From NCBI GenBank assembly GCA_023130215.1, contig JAGMAN010000121.1, forward strand, positions 1-12,056: a stretch of 12,056 bases of DNA, given 5' to 3'. The notes below the pieces were generated by a model that ran no database searches, was not told where the DNA came from, and worked only from the letters and a program-made list of their open reading frames with translations. The translations under genes were made by a program, and so were the position numbers. Positions 1 through 6,477 of the stretch are shown here, piece after piece; positions within the stretch are counted from its first letter, which is position 1, and each line of letters starts with the position of its first letter. The DNA is from a bacterium (GTDB lineage: Bacteria > NPL-UPA2 > JAGMAN01).

Positions 1-22
1 ATTGTAAAGCCGAAATATAAGG

Positions 23-94
23 TCAGCCGAAAGTCCTGATATAAACTTTCGGGGGCGATTTTTCATAACCCTTTTTAAATTCTCGGGTTGGCAT
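23..94 (-). pseudogene. Truncated inverted copy of the miaB start
   Basis: On the minus strand an ATG at 94, preceded by the same AGGAG site as real miaB, opens the first 23 codons of MiaB. It ends in RTFG and then a TGA formed exactly where repeat identity stops (positions 23-25). In the intact gene the next codon is the conserved Cys24. The fragment therefore lacks all iron-sulfur ligands and cannot be functional. It is a by-product of the inverted duplication. Confidence 0.7.
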
Positions 95-180
95 TTATTT
101 TTCTCCTCAAAAAATAAAAAATTAAAGGGGGCAAACAAATTAAAAGCAAAAATCTTTTTGTGGGCGATTTTGATGTTTTT
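24..180. repeat. Left arm of a perfect 157-bp inverted repeat
   Basis: Compared base by base, this segment is the exact reverse complement of 4593-4749 (paired positions sum to 4773). Read on the minus strand it contains the end of a serine-recombinase frame, an AGGAG ribosome binding site, an ATG at 94 and the first codons of miaB. Identity stops at position 24 on the outer side and at 180 on the inner side. After a 41-nt insertion (181-221), weaker homology resumes at 222-238 (16 of 17 bases matching 4576-4592). Confidence 0.97.
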
Positions 181-271
181 GCGTCTTGCCCTTCAGGCAA
201 TCCGCAGGCCTTACGGCCTTTAAAAAGCAAATTTAATACCCCGCCCACCCAGCAGTCACTTTGTGACTGCT
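181..271. repeat. Three consecutive small hairpins upstream of the PHP-ATPase gene
   Basis: Three palindromes lie in 86 bases. The first is TTGCC/GGCAA (186-190 with 196-200, 5-nt loop). The second is AGGCC/GGCCT (206-210 with 215-219, 4-nt loop). The third is a 9-bp stem AGCAGTCAC/GTGACTGCT (251-259 with 263-271, TTT loop). The first two are inside the 41-nt segment (181-221) that interrupts the left copy of the recombinase tail. The third ends 10 nt before the ribosome binding site at 281-287. No T-tract follows, so a simple terminator is unlikely. A REP-like palindrome, a recombinase or transposase recognition structure, or an mRNA 5' structure are possible. No convincing promoter is visible here. 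Confidence 0.6.
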
Positions 272-296
272 TCCCCTTGAAAAGGAGTTAATTAAA

Positions 297-3104
297 ATGG
301 ATAAAGGTGCCCATTCTTACAAATGTGATTTTCAAGTTCATACTCCACGTGATATTAATTGGCATGGTCAAGGTGCTACTACTGACGCTGAGAGGAGAAC
401 ATACGCAGATGAGTTCATAGCTGCTTGCCGCGAAAAGGGATTAAATGCCGTTGCAATTACAGATCATCATGATTTAGTTTTCTTTAAATATGTTAAAGAG
501 GCAGCTGATAATGAGGTGGGTGAAGATAATAACCCAATTCCTCCAGAGAAAAGGATAATTGTATTTCCTGGTATGGAGTTGACACTTGCGAGACCACCGT
601 GTCAAGCCATTTTGATTTTAGATAGTGATTTCCCGGTAAATTTATTACCTACTTTACATCATAATCTCGCGATTACTCAAACAGACTCAACGGAAGATAA
701 ACAAGCGCCAGTGGAGAGATTAGAACGCATTCAGTCATTTGAGCAGTTATATGAATTATTAAATCAGCACGATTACCTAAAAGATAGATTTGTTGTATTA
801 CCTAATGTTAGCGAGAGCACCAATGTTACGCTTTTACGTTCAGGATTTCATGATTTTTATAAAAAAATGCCATGTGTGGGTGGCTATCTTGATGGTTCAT
901 ATGAGCAATTAGGGGAAGGTAATATTAGAATCTTAAGTGGGAGAGATAGGCATTATGGTCCCAAAAGATTAGGCATTTTTCAAACATCTGATAATAGGCG
1001 TCGCGACCATCATGATTTAGGCACACATGCGACTTGGGTTAAGTGGGCGATCCCTACTGCTGAAGCATTACGTCAAGCATGCCTTGCAAAAGAATCAAGA
1101 ATATCGCAAATAGATCCCGCGTTACCATCTGTATATGTAACTTCGGTAGATGTTTCTAACAGCAAGTTTATGGGACCTATTTATTTAGAGCTTAATCGTC
1201 AATATAACGCTTTAATTGGTGGGCGTGGTACAGGGAAATCGACGATTTTAGAATATTTACGATGGGGGTTGTGTGATCAACCGCCAGATTTTATTAAAAG
1301 TAGTGATTTTCCTGAGTTTCAGGAGAGAAGGAAGAATTTGATTGAAAAAACTCTCTTGGCTTTTGATTCAACAATTCAAATTTCATTTGTTAAAAATAAT
1401 GTTCCACATATTATTAGACGCAGATCACAATCTACTGAAATATTTCTTAAAATTGGTGATAGTGAATTTGAGCTTTGTAAAGAGTCCGATGTTAGAAATT
1501 TATTACCAATTCAAGCGTATAGCCAAAAACAACTAAGCAGTGTTGGGGTAAGCATTGAAGAGTTGAAGAGGTTGATTTATAGCCCCATTCGTCAAGTGCT
1601 GAATGAATTCAATTCTAAATTCAAAGAGTTATCTTCCGAAGTAAGAAATTGTTATGAATTAAGGCAAAGGAAAATGAGGATTCAAAAGGAAGTAGAGAAG
1701 GATGAGCTCGAGCTAAAATCATTGACTGAACAGGTCGATAATTTACGGAAAGGTTTAAAAGGAATATCTGATAAAGATCGAGAGATAATATCCATTCACA
1801 GTGTATATGAAGATGCCGATGGGTTGATTGAAGGATGGAGGGCGGAAATTCAGACAGTCAAAGAAGCTCTGGAGGATTTAAAATCAAAAGTAGAAGGATT
1901 ACCTGCCAAAGTTTCAAACGAGTTAGAGTTACCTAAGACTGATTTGGATATTATCTCAAAAATATCGAAAAAGTTAGAGGATATTTTTATTGCAATAAAT
2001 AAACAGATTTTGACAATTGATAATTTAGTTGGTTCAGAGAGTAAAGAAATAGGAGACTTGAATGGTTTAATTGATAAGTGGAGTACAGCCATCGATAGCC
2101 ATAGAAAAAAATATGAAGCCGCAAAGCAGAAATCAAGTTCACAAGAGGTTACCATTAAACAAATTCGACAATTGGAAAATCGTATTAAGGAAATTAAGAA
2201 ATATTTGTTGGATAAGAAACAAAGCATTCTGAAAGCTGGCGACCCCGAAGAGAAGTTTATAAAACTTAAAGAAAAATGGTTTGATATACATAAAAAGAGA
2301 GGAGATATTTTAGAGAAGCAATGCTCAGCATTGAGTAGATTATCGAATGATACATTACGGGCATCTTTAGGGAGAGGTAAAGGAGTTGTTATCCTCGAGC
2401 AAGCTTTAAAAGATACTTTAGCTGGTGCAAAAATACGCAAGGATAAAATAGAAGATTTATGTGTAAAAATAAGTGAGTCTCCAAATCCTGTGGCTCAATG
2501 GGATGATATTTTGTTGGAATTTGAACAGTTGGCTAATTTTGAAGCAGATGAGGAGTCGTCAATAGCTTTGCCTTCGACCCCCATTTTAGATAGTATCAGT
2601 TTTACAGCTAATGAAATCAAAAGGATGTCAGAAAAGCTGAATGTTGAGAATTGGATTGATTTATTTCTTGTAGAGTTAGATGATTTGCCTAATTTTGAGT
2701 ATAAAGCTCGAATAGGTGAGTATATCGATTTTTCAGATGCTTCAGCGGGGCAACAAGCTACAGCGCTTATGAATGCCCTGTTAAATCAAGAGGGCCCTCC
2801 TTTAGTCATTGATCAGCCAGAAGATGATTTAGATAATGAAATGGTTTCGGATATCTCCAGGTTAATCTGGGTTTCCAAAAAGCAAAGACAACTAATTTTT
2901 GCTAGTCATAACGCTAATATAGTTGTGAATGGTGATGCTGAATTGGTAGCTTGTTGTAGTTATAAAATTTCAGGGGATCAGTCAAAGGGAGTGGTTGAAA
3001 AGCAAGGGGCTATCGATATTGAAGAAATTAAAAATGAGATTACAAAGGTTATAGAGGGAGGCGAAGAAGCTTTTAAGCTGCGAAAAGAAAAATATGGTTT
3101 TTGA
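297..3104 (+). CDS. PHP-domain / SMC-like ATPase, TrlF-like, Ppl-type defence candidate
   Basis: The protein has 935 residues. The N-terminal third resembles a PHP metal-dependent phosphoesterase, with DFQVH (11-15), TDHHD (55-59) and PGMELT (91-96) supplying the usual metal-binding His, Asp and Glu. An ABC/SMC ATPase is split around a long charged coiled coil (about 430-790). Walker A is GGRGTGKST (308-316). C-terminally come the signature SAGQQ (816-820), Walker B and D-loop from IDQPEDD to DLDN (838-847), and a switch His in ASHN (H871). This order is that of TrlF-family AAA-like ATPases and of the single-gene anti-phage system Ppl, which suggests ATP-gated nucleic-acid or nucleotide hydrolysis during phage infection. 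AAAGGAG at 281-287 sits 9 nt before the ATG. The recombinase gene starts 27 nt after the stop. The family call is firm. The defence role is inferred from family and context. Confidence 0.88.
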   Translation: MDKGAHSYKCDFQVHTPRDINWHGQGATTDAERRTYADEFIAACREKGLNAVAITDHHDLVFFKYVKEAADNEVGEDNNPIPPEKRIIVFPGMELTLARPPCQAILILDSDFPVNLLPTLHHNLAITQTDSTEDKQAPVERLERIQSFEQLYELLNQHDYLKDRFVVLPNVSESTNVTLLRSGFHDFYKKMPCVGGYLDGSYEQLGEGNIRILSGRDRHYGPKRLGIFQTSDNRRRDHHDLGTHATWVKWAIPTAEALRQACLAKESRISQIDPALPSVYVTSVDVSNSKFMGPIYLELNRQYNALIGGRGTGKSTILEYLRWGLCDQPPDFIKSSDFPEFQERRKNLIEKTLLAFDSTIQISFVKNNVPHIIRRRSQSTEIFLKIGDSEFELCKESDVRNLLPIQAYSQKQLSSVGVSIEELKRLIYSPIRQVLNEFNSKFKELSSEVRNCYELRQRKMRIQKEVEKDELELKSLTEQVDNLRKGLKGISDKDREIISIHSVYEDADGLIEGWRAEIQTVKEALEDLKSKVEGLPAKVSNELELPKTDLDIISKISKKLEDIFIAINKQILTIDNLVGSESKEIGDLNGLIDKWSTAIDSHRKKYEAAKQKSSSQEVTIKQIRQLENRIKEIKKYLLDKKQSILKAGDPEEKFIKLKEKWFDIHKKRGDILEKQCSALSRLSNDTLRASLGRGKGVVILEQALKDTLAGAKIRKDKIEDLCVKISESPNPVAQWDDILLEFEQLANFEADEESSIALPSTPILDSISFTANEIKRMSEKLNVENWIDLFLVELDDLPNFEYKARIGEYIDFSDASAGQQATALMNALLNQEGPPLVIDQPEDDLDNEMVSDISRLIWVSKKQRQLIFASHNANIVVNGDAELVACCSYKISGDQSKGVVEKQGAIDIEEIKNEITKVIEGGEEAFKLRKEKYGF

Positions 3105-3131
3105 TTAGTGGGAAGTATGGAGAATGGAGAA

Positions 3132-4757
3132 ATGATGATTGCAATTTACATAAGAGTTTCTACAGAAGATCAAGTAAAAGAAGGCTATTCGCTTGAAGTG
3201 CAACGAGAATGTCTTAAGTCTTTTGCTAAGAGAGAAGGGTTTGAAATATTCAGAGCTTATCAAGATGATGGCATAAGTGGATACTCTACAGAGCGCCCTG
3301 CTTTAAAAGAACTTCTTAAGGACGCGGAACAAAAGAAATTTGATTTAGTTTTGGTTTACAAGATAGATAGATTCAGCAGGAATCTAAAAGATCTTCTCAA
3401 TCTTGTTGATAAATTATCTTCATACGGCGTTGGTTTTAAGTCTGCCACTGAGCCATTTGATACTACTACATCAGCAGGAAAACTTATGTTTCAGCAGTTG
3501 GGAAGTTTTGCTGAGTTTGAAAGGAATAGAATTGCTGAGAGAGTGTTCCCGGGGATGATTAAGGGAGTTCAACAAGGTAATTGGCAAGGAGCGAGATATT
3601 CGCCTTATGGGTATAGATATAATAAAACAGAGAAACTTCTCGAGATTGATGAGGAAGAAGCTAATGTTGTAAAGATTATTTATACAATGTGTCTTGCTGG
3701 AAAAAGTATATGTAGTATTACCGAATACTTAACGAAGAAGAAATATAGAAATAGGAAAGGAAATATTTTTACTACAAAGTTGATCGGTGATATTTTAAAA
3801 AATAGAATTTATGCCGGCAAACTTGTCTGGAATAGACATCATTATGATAAAACTAAGAAAACGAAAAAAGGTTATGCCTATATAAAGAATTCCCCGGATA
3901 AAATAATAATCGCTCAGGGGAAACATAAACCTATGATTTCAGAAGAAGATTTTGAACTTGCGCAGGAAAAGCTCAAAATCAGGAGAATTGAGATAAAGAA
4001 AAAGGCGGGCGATTATCCTTTGTCAGGAATTCTTTATTGTGCTAAGTGTAATCATAAATATTTAGGCAGGTCTGCTATTTCTAATCACCGAACCGGTGCA
4101 AAGAAGAGATGGTATCGGTGTTCAGCTTACCAGACAAGTTTTATAAGATGTAAGAATAAGGGTATTAAATCTCTGGAAATTGAGTCAGAAGTCGCAGAAA
4201 TCTTGGAAACATTATTGAAAAATGATAAGCTTAAGACAAGCCGATGGACAAATATGACCGCGGCGAATTTTCCTGTTTTTGCAGAAAGCGCAAAAACTGA
4301 CCTTGAGAAGGTCAAAAATAGGCTCAAAACTAACCTTGAAAAACAGTCCAAATTAACCGACGCCTATTTGGAAAGTTTGCTGAGTGAGGAACTATACAAG
4401 CAGAAGAACGAAGGACTAAGGCAAGAGGAAGAAGAGCTGAAGAAACGTATTGCTCTGCAAGAAGTTAGAGAAATTGAGAGGGAGCGTTCAAAGGACTATC
4501 TTAACAGGGTGGAGGAGTTTTTAGAAGGCTATGACCCCAACAAGAAAGTGATGGACAAAGAGACTAAAAAACTTATATTAAATCTGCTTTTTAAAAACAT
4601 CAAAATCGCCCACAAAAAGATTTTTGCTTTTAATTTGTTTGCCCCCTTTAATTTTTTATTTTTTGAGGAGAAAAATAAATGCCAACCCGAGAATTTAAAA
4701 AGGGTTATGAAAAATCGCCCCCGAAAGTTTATATCAGGACTTTCGGCTGTCAGATGA
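3132..4757 (+). CDS. Large serine recombinase (resolvase/invertase family)
   Basis: The protein has 541 residues from ATG 3132. This start has GGAG 9 nt upstream (3119-3122) and puts the IYIRVS motif at the N-terminus. In-frame GTG 3108 and ATG 3117 lack a good site. The order is a resolvase catalytic domain (about 2-140; nucleophile Ser10 in RVSTEDQ, DRFSR at 79-83, long helix with FAEFERNRIAERV), a recombinase domain (about 155-255), a zinc ribbon (C303, C306, C330, C340), and a coiled coil (about 365-450). This is a typical complete large serine integrase or invertase, which cuts both strands through a phosphoserine link. The C-terminus after the usual IFAFNLFAPFNFLF segment runs 79 nt into miaB in another frame, so the final ~25 residues are probably read-through of target DNA. 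It likely moves or inverts the neighbouring ATPase gene. Confidence 0.93.
   Translation: MMIAIYIRVSTEDQVKEGYSLEVQRECLKSFAKREGFEIFRAYQDDGISGYSTERPALKELLKDAEQKKFDLVLVYKIDRFSRNLKDLLNLVDKLSSYGVGFKSATEPFDTTTSAGKLMFQQLGSFAEFERNRIAERVFPGMIKGVQQGNWQGARYSPYGYRYNKTEKLLEIDEEEANVVKIIYTMCLAGKSICSITEYLTKKKYRNRKGNIFTTKLIGDILKNRIYAGKLVWNRHHYDKTKKTKKGYAYIKNSPDKIIIAQGKHKPMISEEDFELAQEKLKIRRIEIKKKAGDYPLSGILYCAKCNHKYLGRSAISNHRTGAKKRWYRCSAYQTSFIRCKNKGIKSLEIESEVAEILETLLKNDKLKTSRWTNMTAANFPVFAESAKTDLEKVKNRLKTNLEKQSKLTDAYLESLLSEELYKQKNEGLRQEEEELKKRIALQEVREIERERSKDYLNRVEEFLEGYDPNKKVMDKETKKLILNLLFKNIKIAHKKIFAFNLFAPFNFLFFEEKNKCQPENLKRVMKNRPRKFISGLSAVR
4593..4749. repeat. Right arm of a perfect 157-bp inverted repeat
   Basis: This is the exact reverse complement of 24-180. 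Unlike the left arm, it lies in functional context. It spans the last part of the serine-recombinase frame, the miaB ribosome binding site (GAGGAG, 4665-4670), the miaB ATG (4679) and miaB codons 1-23, ending in codon 24. The arm includes native miaB coding sequence, so it is not a classical transposon terminal repeat. It is better described as an inverted duplication of the junction between the element and miaB. Confidence 0.97.
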
Positions 4758-6244
4758 ATGAGTGTGACTCGGAGGTGATGGCGGGGCTGCTGGTGGGGGA
4801 TGGGTATGAGATGGCAGGGGATGTACCATCTGCTGATGTTATTTTGTTTAATACCTGCAGTGTGCGCCGTCATGCTGAGGAGAGGGTCTGGAGTGAGTTG
4901 GGTAGGGTAGGGCAGTTGAAGAAAAAAAGGCCGGAGCTTATACTGGGGGTTTGCGGTTGCATGGCTCAGAAGGAGGGGGTAAATATCCTAAATAGGGCTC
5001 CTTATGTTGACTTAGTCTGTGGAACTTATCATTTTGGAGAGATTTCCCGGTTGCTGGACAGAGTAAGAAAAGATGGAAGGCGGATAGTTGATGTAGGGGA
5101 GAAGGAGACTTGGGAAGAGGATGTTGGAAATAAGGATGCGGGGGAAAAGGATGTTAGGGGTAAGGATGTCGGAGAGACGGATGCAAGAAAGGGAGATGTG
5201 CAAAAGACAGATACAGGGAAGGCAGATGTAAGAAGGGAAAATGTTGGAGAGACGGATGCAAGAAAGGGAGATGTGGGGAAGGCAGATTGGGAGAAGGCAG
5301 ACGTCGTGAGGGGGGATAGTAAGGAGAAAGAAGAGGCTATCCTTTCTTATTCTACCTCCTGTTCTCGTCTGCCCAGAGATGGAAGGGTAAAGACGTGGGT
5401 GTCCATCATGCGGGGCTGTAATAATTATTGTGCCTATTGCGTGGTTCCGTATCTTAGAGGCAGGGAGAGGAGCAGACCTTTAGATGAGATTGTGCAAGAG
5501 ATAAAGGGACTGGCCGAAGAGGGTTACAAGGAGGTTACTCTGCTCGGGCAGAATGTGAATAGTTACCCGGGATTTGTGGACTTATTAAAAGGGGTAAATA
5601 AAATTGATGGGATAGAGCGAATTCGTTTCGTTACCTCTCATCCACGGGATATAACTGAGGAGATGCTAAGGGTAGTATCTCAGTCAGAGAAAATCTGCGA
5701 GCATCTTCATCTTCCGCTTCAAGCCGGCTCGGATAAAATCCTGAAGAGAATGAACAGGGGATACACAAGAGAGTTCTACGAAGACCTCATCAAGAAAGCC
5801 CGCAAGCTAATACCGGGAGTGAGTATTACCACTGACCTCATCGTTGGTTTTCCGGGAGAGAAAGAGGAAGATTTTGAAGATACTCTCAATTTAGTTAAGG
5901 AATTGGAATTCGATGGGGCTTTTATCTACAAGTATTCTCATCGCCCTGGAACAGCGGCCGCTAAAATGGACGGAGGTGTTGTGGAGGAAGTGAAGAAGGA
6001 GAGGCTCCACCGGCTTCAGGAACTTCAAGAGAAAATAAGTGGGAAGAAGAATGAGGGATTAGTTAATCAGGAGGTTGAAGTCTTAGTGGAGGGGCCGAGC
6101 AAGAAGGTTCCGCTTAGGCTCTATGGCAGGACCCGCACCAATAAGATAGTCATTTTTGAAGGTGTGGAGGAACTGGTCGGTAAATTGATTAAAGTTAGAA
6201 TTAAAGAAGTTGGTCCCTGGACGCTATTTGGAAGTCTGAATTGA
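4679..6244 (+). CDS. miaB: tRNA-2-methylthio-N6-dimethylallyladenosine synthase MiaB
   Basis: MiaB is a radical-SAM methylthiotransferase that adds a methylthio group to C2 of i6A37 in tRNAs, using two [4Fe-4S] clusters. The N-terminal domain shows the three cluster ligands C24 (TFGCQMN), C60 (NTCSVR) and C94 (GCMAQ). The radical-SAM motif is C247-x3-C251-x2-C254 (GCNNYCAYC). The last ~60 residues form a TRAM RNA-binding domain ending in GPWTLFGSLN. At 521 residues it is about 70-80 longer than usual. The excess is a pentapeptide-repeat insert (147-216) between the N-terminal and radical-SAM domains. GAGGAG at 4665-4670 is 8 nt before the ATG. The start region lies inside the right inverted-repeat arm and overlaps the recombinase 3' end by 79 nt. 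Its substrate is made by MiaA, encoded at 7404-8318. Confidence 0.96.
   Translation: MPTREFKKGYEKSPPKVYIRTFGCQMNECDSEVMAGLLVGDGYEMAGDVPSADVILFNTCSVRRHAEERVWSELGRVGQLKKKRPELILGVCGCMAQKEGVNILNRAPYVDLVCGTYHFGEISRLLDRVRKDGRRIVDVGEKETWEEDVGNKDAGEKDVRGKDVGETDARKGDVQKTDTGKADVRRENVGETDARKGDVGKADWEKADVVRGDSKEKEEAILSYSTSCSRLPRDGRVKTWVSIMRGCNNYCAYCVVPYLRGRERSRPLDEIVQEIKGLAEEGYKEVTLLGQNVNSYPGFVDLLKGVNKIDGIERIRFVTSHPRDITEEMLRVVSQSEKICEHLHLPLQAGSDKILKRMNRGYTREFYEDLIKKARKLIPGVSITTDLIVGFPGEKEEDFEDTLNLVKELEFDGAFIYKYSHRPGTAAAKMDGGVVEEVKKERLHRLQELQEKISGKKNEGLVNQEVEVLVEGPSKKVPLRLYGRTRTNKIVIFEGVEELVGKLIKVRIKEVGPWTLFGSLN
5117..5326 (+). repeat. Fourteen tandem 15-nt units encoding pentapeptides inside miaB
   Basis: Codons 147-216 of miaB divide cleanly into 14 five-residue units such as EDVGN, KDAGE, KDVRG, TDARK, GDVQK, ADVRR and GDVGK. 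Asp is at position 2 in 13 of 14 units, Val is common at position 3, and Lys/Arg/Glu fill the rest. A 30-bp stretch recurs exactly at 5171-5200 and 5246-5275, offset by 75 nt (five units), which shows expansion by slippage or unequal exchange. The insert is highly charged and probably disordered. It sits in the linker between the N-terminal and radical-SAM domains, where length variation should be tolerated. Confidence 0.9.
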
Positions 6245-6275
6245 TAGAGTTCCTTGGCAGTATCTGAATATATCC

Positions 6276-6473
6276 TTGACTTTACCCAGGGTTAAGAATT
6301 ATAATGTCACCGTTAGAGAGTTGGGATTATGGATTTGTTTAAGATTCAGGGTTCAAGTAATGATTGAATCCTACAGCGTGGGGGAAAAGAAACTATTTAT
6401 AACTACTTGTGAAGGAGATAAAGCTGGGAAGATAATCGAAGAGGTAATTGAGCAGTCCGGCGGAGGGAGTTAA
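6276..6473 (+). CDS. Small hypothetical protein (doubtful)
   Basis: This is an open frame of 65 codons from TTG 6276. An alternative is 38 codons from ATG 6360. I do not recognise it. The C-terminal half (GEKKLFITTCEGDKAGKIIE and following) has a plausible soluble alpha/beta composition, while the N-terminal part reads less naturally. Neither start has a clear ribosome binding site. In its favour, it fills the only sizeable gap in the operon, and its stop ends 4 nt before the next ATG, with that gene's GGAGG inside its last codons, as expected for coupled genes. It may be a small conserved protein, a remnant, or non-coding. Confidence 0.35.
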   Translation: MTLPRVKNYNVTVRELGLWICLRFRVQVMIESYSVGEKKLFITTCEGDKAGKIIEEVIEQSGGGS

Positions 6474-6477
6474 GCCA

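Larger units (their letters stand above)
1..238 (-). pseudogene. Inverted, broken copy of a serine-recombinase 3' end
   Basis: Read on the minus strand, 222-238 and then 24-180 match the last part of the recombinase gene at 3132-4757. The match is interrupted by 41 nt (181-221) that would shift the frame. From 180 down to the window edge the recombinase frame stays open. Beyond the repeat it diverges from the right-hand copy, ending in residues like GLSADLIFRLYN instead of GLSAVR and stop. It could be the tail of another recombinase copy upstream of the window, or debris from duplication of the junction. Confidence 0.5.
24..4749. mobile_element. Putative invertible or mobile cassette with a PHP-ATPase gene and serine recombinase
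   Basis: The bounds are those of the perfect inverted repeats, and the content is a defence-like ATPase gene followed by a large serine recombinase. Base composition is visibly more AT-rich than the housekeeping genes from about 4760 onward, which fits acquisition by transfer. Serine recombinases invert, excise or integrate DNA according to site orientation. Inverted sites would give inversion of the whole unit. Inversion across these arms would leave miaB intact because the arms are identical. It would turn the ATPase gene away from its present upstream flank and swap the last codons of the recombinase. No direct-repeat att pair was found. The inverted duplication could instead be an assembly or amplification chimera, so the cassette reading is inference. 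Confidence 0.5.

Noticed and set aside
1850-2440. Long antisense open frame (196 codons) opposite the ATPase coiled coil
   Set aside because: It lies wholly within a well-supported gene. Its composition is what the reverse complement of Lys/Glu-rich coiled-coil codons gives, and no ribosome binding site was seen.
3108-3131. Upstream GTG start for the recombinase
   Set aside because: No ribosome binding site precedes it, while ATG 3132 has a well-spaced GGAG and places the IYIRVS motif at the usual distance from the N-terminus.
4624-4652. miaB promoter within the inverted-repeat arm (TTGCTT, 17 nt, TTTAAT)
   Set aside because: The match to consensus is weak, including a T at the critical second position of the -10 box, and the region is AT-rich enough to give such matches by chance.
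24-4749. Classical attL/attR or transposon terminal inverted repeats
   Set aside because: The arms are inverted rather than direct, and they contain native miaB coding sequence. They therefore do not behave as standard phage-type attachment sites or transposon ends, and no target-site duplication was identified.
5117-5326. CRISPR-like or regulatory repeat array
   Set aside because: The 15-nt period is in frame within miaB and encodes regular pentapeptides. There are no spacers.
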